NCBI GenBank assembly: GCA_002352045.1
Contig: DEHT01000037.1
Location: 26,089 to 57,734 of the forward strand
Source: Chitinophagaceae bacterium UBA2793
GTDB taxonomy: Bacteria; Bacteroidota; Bacteroidia; Chitinophagales; Chitinophagaceae
DNA length: 31,646 bases
Direction: 5' to 3'
Made by a program: the position numbers and the translations under genes. Within the stretch, counting starts at the first letter, position 1; every line of letters begins with the position of its first letter. Shown here piece by piece: positions 1-8,390 of this stretch. The notes under the pieces were generated by a model. That model saw nothing but the letters and a program-made list of their open reading frames with translations. It had not been told where the DNA came from and did no database searches.

Positions 1-26
1 CAACTTATCAACTAACCAACCCTCCA

Positions 27-2684
27 CTATCTCCCACTCTCTTTAACCATATTGTTTAATAAAAGAATAAAGCCGGGTTGGTCGTTCAGTTCTTCTAAAT
101 TGTTGTGCATTCTGTAATTCCAGTAGTGATTGGGGTCGGCGGGATTATTAATTCTTTCTGAAGACGGATTTTCTTTTCTTAAAGAACCATCCATTGCCAG
201 TAAATCCTGCAAGAGAAAAATAGCCCACATTGCAGGTGATTGCAAATGTTGTATTACAATATCTCTGCAAATCCAATCTTCGGCAAAAACAGGTGCCTCT
301 CCATAATGCCCCAACTGGTTGTTGTAAAATTGTTGAATAAGATTTCTATCTTCTTCCCACCACTCTCTTACCGTAGCCATATCATGCGTAGAAGGTGTAA
401 CCACACTTAAATAGGGTGAATTGTAAGGATTGGAAAAAGTTTCTCCTGCACGCTTGGGCATACGTTGTACTTCCAATGCCAGCATTTGAAGTTCTTCCAA
501 CACTCGTTCAACCATTTCGGGCACCATTCCCAGGTCTTCTGCACAAATGAGCATATTGGTGCTTAACTTTAATGCCTTCAATTTTTTTACACCCTCTTCT
601 TCCCACAAGGCATTTTGCTTTTTGAAAAAATAATCATCGAAAATTTTATTAAGAATGGCTTGCTCATTTCCCGAAAGCGCTTTGAACGAATCGGTACCAT
701 GCAAACCAATACGCAAATGATAATTACCGGCAAGTTCATCGTCTTTAATGGCAATTACATTGCTGATTAAATCGAATAACCCGCTTTGAAGATTTTCATA
801 TTGTGGATTTGCTTTTATAAAGTCAGCAATTTTTCGTTGGGTGTTCAACTCTTCTTTAAAGCGATTACCATTTAAAAATACCTCTTTTACAATAGTTGCA
901 TTGCTACCAAACCAACTTTGCAATATTGTGGGGTTGATGTATGGATTACAAAATCTTTCTTCGCTAAAGTGCAAACCTGCATTGCTAAAATCGTATGCCG
1001 GAATGGGCCAGGAGGAAACGAATTTTCCTAAAATACCTTCAATGCAATGTAAAGGAATGCTCCAAATTCTAAAGAAGCCCAACACATGGTCTATTCGAAT
1101 AGCATCAAAATAGTTGCTCATGTGTTCCATCCTCTGCCTCCACCATGCGTAATTGTCTTCGGCCATTTTTTCCCAGTTGTAAGTAGGAAAACTCCAATTT
1201 TGTCCTTTGGTTGCAAATGCATCGGGTGGAGCGCCGGCCTGCATATCCATGTGAAACAAATCTCTATACATCCATGCATCGCAACTATAACGGCCAACGC
1301 CAATGGGTAAATCGCCTTTTATAATAACTCCGTTTTTATGAGCATAATCAACTGCATCTTTTAATTGTAAATGCAAATGATACTGAGTGTAATAATGAAT
1401 GGCTATGTCATCATAAAAATCATTTTCGGGACTTACCAGTTGTTGGATAGCATCCTCATTGTAATCAAAATTTTCGGGCCAACTGTTGTAGTCGGCCGTT
1501 TTATTTTTGTTTCTCAAATAACAAAATGCAGCATAAGGCACCAACCAATGACGATGCAATTCAAAAAAAGAAAACCAGCCAAAGTCATCTTTAAATGAAT
1601 CTTTATCGCTTTGATATAAATGTAGAATGGCCTCTTGTTTTATGGCCAGTACTTCGCTGTAATGCAAGGTTTCTTTTGAATTCAACTCCGCTATCTGCGT
1701 TCGCATTTCGGGAGAAAATTTAACCGATAAAGCTGTGGCCAATTTTTGCACATTTAAATAAATAGGATGCAATGCAAATGCCGATACTGCCGAATAAGGA
1801 TAAGAATCCTTATTGGTATGGGTAGCGGTAGTATCGTTAATTGGCAACAGTTGTATAAGCCGCAATCCACATTGCTTTGCCAGGTTGGTAAGCAGGTTCA
1901 AATCTGTAAACTCACCAACCCCCCAGCTATTTTTACTACGCAATGCCGATAGCGGAACATTGATGCCGGCTGCTTTCCAACGAAAATTTGTAGTATTTAA
2001 ATTTTGATGTAAAATTGTGAGCGTTTCATTTTGTGAAGGCTGTGGCAGTACCCTGTTGTCTCCTTCCTCGTACTCCATTTCTCCTTTTATTAAATCGTAC
2101 ACACCCAGTTTATATTCTATTGGAAAGTTTTCTTTACCAAGATTTACTTTTAGCAACCAGTGATTTTTTTTATGCTCCATTAGCAATGGCTTGCTACTAC
2201 TCCAATTATTTAGCTTTTTACAATTGCCGGTTAAACAAATTGCTTTGCCATCGGCCAATGCCGGGGCTTTAATCTTAAAAATATGAGTAGGATTTTTAGT
2301 AGAGGGCGATTTTATTTTACTTTTTTGATGAAAAACCGAACTAAAGGGAATGGATGAAAAAACATCCGGATAAGTTTTTTCATCATTCCACTCATCTACC
2401 ACTTCAATATGTGCTGCCTTTAGTTTATTAATATTTAATGGAGTGCTTTTAGAAAATTCTTTTTCTTCGCCGGTATTACTGTTTCTATAGATATAACTGT
2501 ATTCAAATTCATCAACTAAATCCAATTCGTCCATTTTAAAACTTGCATGCCAATATGCACTATTTAAATAATGTAGGGGAAGTTCAAAGGTTGAAAGATT
2601 GCCACGTTTATTGAACCCGAAAAATTTAATAGCTATAGATTGCCCGTATGTACTTTTAAAAGCTACATAAAAAGTTATGGTCAT
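27..2684 (-). CDS. malQ: 4-alpha-glucanotransferase (GH77) with N-terminal starch-binding domains
   Basis: Amylomaltase/disproportionating enzyme that moves alpha-1,4-glucan segments between maltodextrins in the cytoplasm. The roughly 250 N-terminal residues look like two CBM20-type starch-binding modules (the second contains ICLTGNCKKLNNW), followed by a GH77 catalytic domain. This is the plant DPE2/Bacteroidota architecture, longer than E. coli MalQ. Visible catalytic elements are RIDHVLGFFR with the nucleophile Asp532, AEDLG with the acid/base Glu, and PSTHD with the third carboxylate. The reading frame stays open 12 codons further upstream (to 2720), but the ATG at 2684 begins MTITFYVAF, the usual start of the first CBM20 strand, so I chose it. 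The stop is TAG at 27-29. It probably works with the GT35 protein at 26580-28232 in glycogen or maltodextrin use, though the two are far apart. Confidence 0.95.
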   Translation of the reverse strand: MTITFYVAFKSTYGQSIAIKFFGFNKRGNLSTFELPLHYLNSAYWHASFKMDELDLVDEFEYSYIYRNSNTGEEKEFSKSTPLNINKLKAAHIEVVDEWNDEKTYPDVFSSIPFSSVFHQKSKIKSPSTKNPTHIFKIKAPALADGKAICLTGNCKKLNNWSSSKPLLMEHKKNHWLLKVNLGKENFPIEYKLGVYDLIKGEMEYEEGDNRVLPQPSQNETLTILHQNLNTTNFRWKAAGINVPLSALRSKNSWGVGEFTDLNLLTNLAKQCGLRLIQLLPINDTTATHTNKDSYPYSAVSAFALHPIYLNVQKLATALSVKFSPEMRTQIAELNSKETLHYSEVLAIKQEAILHLYQSDKDSFKDDFGWFSFFELHRHWLVPYAAFCYLRNKNKTADYNSWPENFDYNEDAIQQLVSPENDFYDDIAIHYYTQYHLHLQLKDAVDYAHKNGVIIKGDLPIGVGRYSCDAWMYRDLFHMDMQAGAPPDAFATKGQNWSFPTYNWEKMAEDNYAWWRQRMEHMSNYFDAIRIDHVLGFFRIWSIPLHCIEGILGKFVSSWPIPAYDFSNAGLHFSEERFCNPYINPTILQSWFGSNATIVKEVFLNGNRFKEELNTQRKIADFIKANPQYENLQSGLFDLISNVIAIKDDELAGNYHLRIGLHGTDSFKALSGNEQAILNKIFDDYFFKKQNALWEEEGVKKLKALKLSTNMLICAEDLGMVPEMVERVLEELQMLALEVQRMPKRAGETFSNPYNSPYLSVVTPSTHDMATVREWWEEDRNLIQQFYNNQLGHYGEAPVFAEDWICRDIVIQHLQSPAMWAIFLLQDLLAMDGSLRKENPSSERINNPADPNHYWNYRMHNNLEELNDQPGFILLLNNMVKESGR

Positions 2685-2782
2685 GCAATGTGTATTTGGT
2701 ACGCAATTTACAAAGCGCAATTTTAATCCACTCTATTTTTGAAGATTTTTGTTAAGAATGAGCGAAATTTTATTATCTCCCC

Positions 2783-2790
2783 TATATTTG
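2783..2790 (+). promoter_or_regulatory. Bacteroidota-type -7 box TATATTTG
   Basis: TATATTTG matches the Bacteroidota -7 consensus TAnnTTTG and lies 16 bases before the ATG of the small membrane protein at 2807. No TTTG is found at the expected -33 spacing; the nearest is 31 bases upstream at 2748-2751. This is therefore a partial match, supported mainly by its position. Confidence 0.45.
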
Positions 2791-2806
2791 CAAAAACATT
2801 CACAAC

Positions 2807-2962
2807 ATGTCTGATAAAAAACGTTCAAGAGCAATTTACTGGTTATTATTTTTTGTATCTGTTGCTGCATTCTTTGGTGTATATGCTATAGGTGGTGGCT
2901 ATTGCTCAATGGTATTGCCATTTAATGTTACATTTTTTGCCCAGGCATTGGATCTTTTATAA
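2807..2962 (+). CDS. Small single-pass membrane protein, 51 aa, unknown function
   Basis: A 51-codon frame runs from ATG at 2807 to TAA at 2960-2962 and begins MSDKKRSRAIYW. A basic N-terminus (KKRSR) is followed by one strong hydrophobic segment at about residues 10-30, a Gly-Gly-Gly-Tyr-Cys turn, then a hydrophobic tail ending QALDLL. The positive-inside rule predicts the N-terminus in the cytoplasm. Support for a real gene is a TAnnTTTG -7 box just upstream, a clean ATG, and a strong rho-independent terminator about 40 bases after the stop, which together form a complete transcription unit. I do not recognise the family. It lies divergent from malQ and convergent with a small lipoprotein gene. 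Confidence 0.65.
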   Translation: MSDKKRSRAIYWLLFFVSVAAFFGVYAIGGGYCSMVLPFNVTFFAQALDLL

Positions 2963-2998
2963 TCAACGATTGTTTATACCAACTTTAAGTGCTTATAA

Positions 2999-3026
2999 AA
3001 AAGCCCCGCTTTTGCGGGGTTTTTCT
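2999..3026. terminator. Bidirectional rho-independent terminator
   Basis: CCCCGC (3004-3009) pairs with GCGGGG (3013-3018) around a TTT loop. An A-rich left flank and T-rich right flank let it end transcription on both strands. It serves the small membrane protein gene on + and the small lipoprotein gene on -. Confidence 0.85.
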
Positions 3027-3089
3027 TTTTGGAAACTTAGTAGCTAACGGTATTTAAAATTGAAAAGAAAAAAGACTAATTCATAAAGA

Positions 3090-3206
3090 CTATCTTATTG
3101 CCCTTGAGCTTTTATAGTTTTTATTGGCCGCCTGTTGAATAGAAACCGAACTGGCGCATGAAGCCAGAAAGAGAATGAACATAATTGGAAGTAGGATTTT
3201 TTTCAT
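3090..3206 (-). CDS. Very small lipoprotein, 38 aa
   Basis: Starting at ATG 3206, the product begins MKKILLPIMFILFLASCASS: a short basic n-region, a hydrophobic core and a lipobox LASC with the lipidated Cys at residue 16. Cleavage by signal peptidase II would leave a mature peptide of only 23 residues (CASSVSIQQ...SSRAIR). The frame is open upstream to 3353, but that extension would put a charged 49-residue stretch ahead of an obvious signal peptide, so it was rejected. It sits between the dnaK terminator and the terminator at 2999-3026. Function unknown; it resembles the tiny entericidin-like lipoproteins only in size and export signal. Confidence 0.6.
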   Translation of the reverse strand: MKKILLPIMFILFLASCASSVSIQQAANKNYKSSRAIR

Positions 3207-3334
3207 AAGTAAAGGTTTTGAGGTTATAGTGTAAAGCAACAAAATAAACCAGGTGGAGTCAAGCGCAAAACTGCCCTTTTTTTTCAGTTTTTTTACTGTT
3301 AAAATGGTAGGAGTTTTACTGATAATGTGCATAA

Positions 3335-3371
3335 AAACAAAACAGCCCGGCAAGCCCGGGCTGTTTTGTTT
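3335..3371. terminator. Rho-independent terminator downstream of dnaK
   Basis: A 16-bp perfect inverted repeat (3335-3350 with 3356-3371) around a 5-base loop. The GC core AGCCCGG/CCGGGCT is flanked by AAAACAAA and TTTTGTTT, so either strand ends in a T-rich tract. It starts 21 bases beyond the dnaK stop codon. Confidence 0.9.
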
Positions 3372-3391
3372 AAAATATAAAAATCATTTCC

Positions 3392-5296
3392 TTACTTCAC
3401 TTCTTCAAACTCGGCATCGGTTACATTTTCGCCACCGGCTGTATTGCCTGCCTCCTGTTGAGTTCCTGCTCCTGCATTGGCATCGGCACCACCCTGGGTA
3501 GCTTTATACATATCTTCGCTGGCAGCAGTCCATGCTGTATTTAATGCAGTTACTGCTGTATCAATTTGAGTCAAATCCTGCGATTTGTGTGCTGCTTTCA
3601 ATGCTTCCAATTTGTTTTCAATTTCGCCTTTTTTATCGGCAGGAATTTTGTCGCCATATTCCTTCAATTGTTTTTCCGATTGGAATATTAAACTATCGGC
3701 CTGATTTATTTTATCTACTTTTTCTCTTTCGGCTTTATCGGCTGATTCATTGGCTTTAGCTTCGGATTTCATCTTTTCAATCTCGTCGGAGCTTAAACCA
3801 CTTCCTGCTTCAATGCGAATTTTTTGTTCTTTACCGGTTCCTTTGTCTTTTGCTGTTACATGCAAAATACCATTGGCATCAATATCAAATATTACTTCAA
3901 TTTGCGGAACACCCCTTGGAGCCGGTGGAATTCCATCGAGGTTAAACATACCCAGGCTCTTGTTTTGATTAGCCATTGGCCTTTCGCCCTGCAATACATG
4001 AATTTGTACACCGGGTTGATTATCGGCTGCGGTACTAAAGGTTTCCGATTTTTTTGTTGGAATAGTTGTATTGCTGTCAATCAATCTTGTCATTACGCCA
4101 CCCATGGTTTCAATACCCAGGCTCAACGGAGTAACGTCTAACAGTAACACATCTTTTACTTCACCGGTTAACACTGCACCTTGTATGCCTGCTCCAATGG
4201 CAACCACTTCATCGGGATTCACTCCTTTATTTGGTTTTTTGCCAAAGAATTTTTCCACAATTTCCTGCACCTTAGGAATACGGGTGCTACCACCTACTAA
4301 TATTACTTCGTCAATTTGAGAAGCACTCATGCCTGCATCTTTTAAAGCTGCTTCGCAAGGTTTTAAGCAACGGTCGAATAATTTATCGGCCAGTGATTCA
4401 AATTTTGCACGGGTTAATTTTTTAACCAAATGCTTTGGTACACCATCCACTGCGGTTACATAAGGCAGGTTGATTTCTGTTTCTGAAGAAGACGACAATT
4501 CAATTTTTGCTTTTTCAGCAGCTTCTTTTAAGCGTTGCAATGCCATGGGGTCTTTACGAAGATCAATTGCTTCGTCGGCTTTAAATTCATCAGCCAGCCA
4601 ATCCATTATCACTTTATCAAAATCATCGCCACCTAAGTGTGTATCACCATTGGTAGATTTTACTTCAAAAACACCATCGCCTAATTCTAATACAGAAATA
4701 TCAAAAGTTCCACCGCCAAGGTCGAATACGGCAATTTTTTGATCTTGTCCTTTTTTATCAAGGCCATAAGCTAAAGCTGCGGCAGTGGGTTCATTCACTA
4801 TTCGCCTAACATTTAAACCGGCAATTTCTCCGGCTTCTTTTGTAGCCTGACGCTGTGCATCATTAAAATAAGCCGGAACAGTAATTACCGCTTCGTTTAC
4901 TTCCTGCCCCAAATAATCTTCGGCTGTTTTTTTCATTTTCTGCAAGACCATTGCACTTATTTCCTGAGGTGTATAAGGCCTGCCATCTATGTCAATACGA
5001 ACGGTATTATTGTCACCTTTTACTACTTTGTAGCTCCAGTGCGAAGATTCTTCTGTAACCTCATCAAACCTGCGGCCCATAAAACGCTTTACACTGCTAA
5101 TGGTGTTTTGCGGATTGGTAATAGCCTGGCGTTTGGCAGGGTCGCCAACTTTACGTTCGCCATTTTTTAAAAAAGCAACTACCGAAGGGGTGGTTCTGCG
5201 GCCTTCATCGTTTGCAATTACTACCGGCTCGTTGCCTTCCATTACCGAAACGCAACTGTTGGTAGTTCCTAAGTCAATTCCAATTATTTTACCCAT
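3392..5296 (-). CDS. dnaK: Molecular chaperone DnaK (Hsp70)
   Basis: ATP-dependent Hsp70 that binds exposed hydrophobic peptides, working with DnaJ and GrpE and feeding aggregates to ClpB. The 634-residue length is normal. The N-terminal nucleotide-binding domain shows the phosphate loops IGIDLGTTNS (residues 5-14) and FDLGGGTFDIS, and the adenosine loop VGGSTRIP. The substrate-binding domain follows, then the helical lid and an acidic tail ending TDAEFEEVK, typical of bacterial DnaK. The ATG at 5296 begins MGKIIGID, the universal start. It is a single-gene unit with its own terminator (3335-3371). grpE, dnaJ and hrcA are not next to it. No CIRCE-type or clear TAnnTTTG element is visible in the 228 bases upstream. 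Confidence 0.99.
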   Translation of the reverse strand: MGKIIGIDLGTTNSCVSVMEGNEPVVIANDEGRRTTPSVVAFLKNGERKVGDPAKRQAITNPQNTISSVKRFMGRRFDEVTEESSHWSYKVVKGDNNTVRIDIDGRPYTPQEISAMVLQKMKKTAEDYLGQEVNEAVITVPAYFNDAQRQATKEAGEIAGLNVRRIVNEPTAAALAYGLDKKGQDQKIAVFDLGGGTFDISVLELGDGVFEVKSTNGDTHLGGDDFDKVIMDWLADEFKADEAIDLRKDPMALQRLKEAAEKAKIELSSSSETEINLPYVTAVDGVPKHLVKKLTRAKFESLADKLFDRCLKPCEAALKDAGMSASQIDEVILVGGSTRIPKVQEIVEKFFGKKPNKGVNPDEVVAIGAGIQGAVLTGEVKDVLLLDVTPLSLGIETMGGVMTRLIDSNTTIPTKKSETFSTAADNQPGVQIHVLQGERPMANQNKSLGMFNLDGIPPAPRGVPQIEVIFDIDANGILHVTAKDKGTGKEQKIRIEAGSGLSSDEIEKMKSEAKANESADKAEREKVDKINQADSLIFQSEKQLKEYGDKIPADKKGEIENKLEALKAAHKSQDLTQIDTAVTALNTAWTAASEDMYKATQGGADANAGAGTQQEAGNTAGGENVTDAEFEEVK

Positions 5297-5523
5297 ATAA
5301 GTTGTTTATTTTAAATTGTTTACTTGCACTACATAGTCAATCATTATGCCAAGCGGAAATATGTGCAAAATTGTCAGAACTAGCTTTAAGAAATTGGCAA
5401 TTCAATATAGGATGGCAGCAAAAATGTAAAAAGAAGACAAATTTTCATTTTTTGTACTAAGCTTTAGTGCTACTATAATGCCTTGGTTGCGTCGCACACT
5501 TGTACTACTCAATCAACATTCAT

Positions 5524-6027
5524 CTATTCCAGCTCGGTAAACTCAGCATGGCCATCGTTTTTTACCCTAAACGTAAAGTGGCGCTGCGTAAAATAGCTAA
5601 TTACAATTACTAATCCGATGGTAACTACCTGGCTTATGATCGCCTCCCACCCCAGAACTTCAACCAGTAGTTTGAGCATTCCATAGTTTACAACCAGGTT
5701 AAACGAAAAAGAAAGAAAATATCTAAACAACTGAATACGGCCTTTTAAATAAGAACTGGTAAAAACCACATATCTGTTTAATATAAAACCAATAATAAAT
5801 GTAATGGTAGAAGAAACAAACAGTGCGGCTATATGCGGTTCAAAAGCATAGAAACCAAAATCAAAAACCCTTCCGGCAAAAATGTATTGATAACTTATAA
5901 AGTAAGTGAGTAATCCAAATGCCGCATTACCCCCGCCACAAGCAGCATATCTGAATGTTTGCAAAGGCATTAGTTTCCTGAAAGGAGGGTAAAATGAATC
6001 AATAATATTTGTGATTAGTTGTTTCAT
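5524..6027 (-). CDS. GtrA-like multispan membrane protein
   Basis: A 167-residue protein with four predicted membrane helices and short loops, matching the GtrA family (PF04138). Members typically help move polyprenyl-linked sugars across the inner membrane or partner glycosyltransferases of cell-surface polysaccharides. Typical marks are FRYAACGGGNAAFG in the first helix, FILNRYVVF after the second and YFTQRHFTFR at the C-terminus. I place the start at ATG 6027 (MKQLITNI); the upstream in-frame codon at 6039 is TTG. No glycosyltransferase partner gene is adjacent, so its substrate cannot be read from context. Confidence 0.85.
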   Translation of the reverse strand: MKQLITNIIDSFYPPFRKLMPLQTFRYAACGGGNAAFGLLTYFISYQYIFAGRVFDFGFYAFEPHIAALFVSSTITFIIGFILNRYVVFTSSYLKGRIQLFRYFLSFSFNLVVNYGMLKLLVEVLGWEAIISQVVTIGLVIVISYFTQRHFTFRVKNDGHAEFTELE

Positions 6028-6144
6028 AAATGGCGGCAAAGGTATTGAAAAACGTGTTGGATTTTGTAGCCGGCAATTTCAAACAAATAAGCTCCTGCAG
6101 TTATATTGGTAATTCATTAACGAAAGCTTTGCTATTTTTATCGA

Positions 6145-7095
6145 ATGAAGAAATTTAGCACTCTAATTAGTTTATTTTTTTTATTGTTTAACGGCTTATT
6201 TGCCCAACCAAAATACGAAGCAACCGATATTTCCGTAAATCAAATAGGCAGCTTAGATAGTATGAACCTTGCACAAATAGCTAAAAAAATTACAACAGTT
6301 TCAGCAGATAAAGAACAACAAGCTCGTGCCATTTTTTATTGGATTGCCAATAATATTGCAATAGACCCAAAAGCTACCAAATCAAGCGACCAACGTAAAA
6401 GCCTACCCGAAGATGTAATAAAACTGCGTAGAGCAACTCCATTAGGTTTTGCAAAACTGTACCAGGAAATGGCAAGCATCTGCAATATTCGCTGCCTGGT
6501 AGTAGATGGGTTTGTAAGAAACAGTTTAGATGATTTAAACAGTCCTGCGGATGAAGTAAACCATTCCTGGAACGTAGTGCAACTGGGCCAAAGCCCCGAA
6601 AGCTGGTATGTGGTGGATGCAACCAAGGCCAGTGGAAACCTCGATAAAAAAATGGCTTTGTTTACTAAAAATTTTACTGGTCAATATTTTTTTGCCGAAA
6701 AAACTTTGTTTCATATAGACCATTTTGCCGATAATGATGCCTGGCAGTTGGGAGGAGTAAAATCAAAAAAAGAATTTTACAACTTACCCATTATTTACAG
6801 TACAGCCTACCATTATGGAATTAAAAAGCCTACCCCTGCAACCGGTTATATTAAAACCAAAACTAAGAACAAGGTAAGCTGGTTGTTACCGATGGATAAA
6901 TCGGGTGAGGTTAAAGAAGTTTCGCTGCTCATTGGTGAAGGACGAAAAATGCAAAAGCCCGAGCCTATGAATTTTACAGCCGGAGCCAATGCCATTAGTT
7001 TTAGTTACCAGTTTAAAAAAGATGATACACACCCGGTAAAAATTTTGGTAGATGGAAAAGTAATATTGGAGTATATGGTTGAGGTAATGGAGTAA
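6145..7095 (+). CDS. Secreted transglutaminase-fold protein lacking the catalytic Cys
   Basis: A 316-residue protein with a Sec signal peptide (MKKFSTLISLFFLLFNGLFA, cleavage about residue 20). A transglutaminase-like core covers about residues 55-165 and a beta-rich C-terminal region follows. The family pattern is visible: ARAIFYWIANNI, then RRATPLGFAKLYQEM, then EVNHSWNVV with His140, then WYVVDAT with Asp158. In active relatives the third helix reads G-x-C-x-GYA; here the Cys position is Pro99 (codon CCA, 6439-6441), so the Cys-His-Asp triad is incomplete. It is therefore probably a binding protein or has a changed activity. The start is ATG 6145, just after an AT-rich TATTTTTA element. 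It is divergent from the GtrA-like gene. Confidence 0.8.
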   Translation: MKKFSTLISLFFLLFNGLFAQPKYEATDISVNQIGSLDSMNLAQIAKKITTVSADKEQQARAIFYWIANNIAIDPKATKSSDQRKSLPEDVIKLRRATPLGFAKLYQEMASICNIRCLVVDGFVRNSLDDLNSPADEVNHSWNVVQLGQSPESWYVVDATKASGNLDKKMALFTKNFTGQYFFAEKTLFHIDHFADNDAWQLGGVKSKKEFYNLPIIYSTAYHYGIKKPTPATGYIKTKTKNKVSWLLPMDKSGEVKEVSLLIGEGRKMQKPEPMNFTAGANAISFSYQFKKDDTHPVKILVDGKVILEYMVEVME

Positions 7096-7167
7096 CTAAC
7101 CAGGAAGAATAGCCGAAGTAATGAAGTGGTTTACGGAGATAGACTTACTAATAACATAAAAAATTGA

Positions 7168-7683
7168 TTAGCCTATTTTTAAATTTCTTTGCTCTCTCAA
7201 CATTGCTCCAAAATTCATGTTTCGGGCAAGACCATTAATAACAATAGCAATGCGTTTTGTTTTAGTGGCATCGGTTTTAGCAGCTTTAATCCAATTTGAA
7301 TAATAACTTTTATGTGAAGCAGGCAAACATTCAAATACTGCCTTGGCTGTTGGTTCATCTTCCAGGCAAATTAATAATTCTTCGGATACAGGAATTTCGG
7401 TATCATCTGCTTCAATAGTTACTTCAATAATATCACCCTGTTTTTTGCCGGTAGCTTTTCTCATGCTTGCATTAAAAGGCATAAAAAAATTTCCATTTCC
7501 GTCTGGCAAAATACTCACCTGCTTAATTTGGTGTGCATCTAAAAAACCTTTCACTCTAAAAGATTTTTTTATTCCTTTTTTTAATTTATCAGCCTGTTTT
7601 GATGTAATTACAAAAAATGTCCAGGCTGTTTTGTCGGCTTTTTCACCATACTTTTCAAGCTTTGTTTTGAAACAAATTTTCAT
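7168..7683 (-). CDS. DUF1905 / YdeI (OmpD-associated) family protein
   Basis: A 171-residue soluble protein with two linked domains. Residues about 1-90 match DUF1905 (small beta-barrel; core KGFLDAHQIKQVSILP followed by GNFFMPFNASMRKATG and KQGDIIEVTI). Residues about 105-165 match the YdeI/OmpD-associated family (PF13376), with a helical HKSYYSNWIKAAKTDATKTKR segment. YdeI-like proteins have been linked to resistance to peptides and to metal-related functions, but the biochemical role is not established. There is no signal peptide, so a cytoplasmic location is likely. The start is ATG 7683, and the 140 bases to the neighbouring DsbA-like gene contain a terminator, suggesting its own promoter. 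Confidence 0.8.
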   Translation of the reverse strand: MKICFKTKLEKYGEKADKTAWTFFVITSKQADKLKKGIKKSFRVKGFLDAHQIKQVSILPDGNGNFFMPFNASMRKATGKKQGDIIEVTIEADDTEIPVSEELLICLEDEPTAKAVFECLPASHKSYYSNWIKAAKTDATKTKRIAIVINGLARNMNFGAMLREQRNLKIG

Positions 7684-7758
7684 ACCTTAAAAATAACTAA
7701 AGCATTTATTTCACTCAGTAGTCAATAGGTACTTTATTTTTTTATAAATGATTTAAAT

Positions 7759-7794
7759 AAAAAAGTGCAGCCTTTTAACAGGTTGCACTTTTAT
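7759..7794 (-). terminator. Terminator downstream of the DsbA-like gene
   Basis: AAAAGTGCAGCC (7761-7772) pairs with GGTTGCACTTTT (7781-7792) with one wobble pair, around an 8-base loop. On the minus strand it is followed by a T-rich tract. It begins 30 bases past the stop at 7824. Confidence 0.8.
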
Positions 7795-7823
7795 AATTTC
7801 GAATTTCTTTATTTGAAATTTTG

Positions 7824-8390
7824 TTATGCCCTTTGCTTTGCAACAGGCTTTTTCTTTGTTTTTTTCAATGCAGTTTCAATAGCCTTGCTTAAATCTTCAT
7901 AGGTAGGCTTGGCCACTCTTTCACCATTTACAAAAAAAGTAGGAACATCTTTTACACCACGGACAATTCCTTCTTTTAAATCGCCCTGCACCTGCCAGCC
8001 GTAAGTAGCATTCACTAAATCATCCAGAAAACGCTTGTTGTTTACACCGGCTTCTTTGCTGTACAATTTTAAACTGGTGGTTCCAAGATTTTTTCTGTTA
8101 GCAAAAAGGATATTGTGCATTTCCCAAAACTTACCTTCCTGAGCTGTAGCTACAGCCGCTTCGCCCGCTTTTAAACTGCGTTGGTGAATTCGGGTTAGTG
8201 GAAAATGCCTGAAATTAAAGCGGATTTTACCATCATAATCGCTTAAAAGTTTTTTAACTACTTCATTTGCTTTTGCGCAAACTTCGCTTTCATATTCACC
8301 AAATTCTTCAAGAGTAACTTCCGCTTTTGGATTGCCTACAAATACATCTTTTGGTTCTATAATTTCTACTATTTCTTTTTTGAAAGCCAT
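7824..8390 (-). CDS. DsbA-family thioredoxin-fold protein with SxxC instead of CxxC
   Basis: A 188-residue thioredoxin-fold protein of the DsbA/Thioredoxin_4 group, close in pattern to the thioredoxin domains attached to some NhaA antiporters (FRHFPLTRIHQRS, GKFWEMHNILFANR, DVPTFFVNG). The cis-proline loop is intact (Val149-Pro150). At the active site, where relatives have C-P-x-C, this protein reads Ser35-Glu-Val-Cys38 (FGEYESEVCAKAN). The nucleophilic first Cys is missing and Cys38 is the only cysteine in the protein. There is no signal peptide, and the C-terminus is very basic (KKTKKKPVAKQRA), so a cytoplasmic location is likely. It lies between dnaK and clpB on the same strand, with its own terminator. 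Confidence 0.85.
   Translation of the reverse strand: MAFKKEIVEIIEPKDVFVGNPKAEVTLEEFGEYESEVCAKANEVVKKLLSDYDGKIRFNFRHFPLTRIHQRSLKAGEAAVATAQEGKFWEMHNILFANRKNLGTTSLKLYSKEAGVNNKRFLDDLVNATYGWQVQGDLKEGIVRGVKDVPTFFVNGERVAKPTYEDLSKAIETALKKTKKKPVAKQRA

Noticed and set aside
3207..3353. N-terminal extension of the 38-aa lipoprotein to 87 codons
   Set aside because: The extension runs into the dnaK terminator hairpin and would bury the lipoprotein signal peptide internally.
3824..4141. 105-codon open frame antisense to dnaK
   Set aside because: It is a shadow of the conserved dnaK frame with no independent support.
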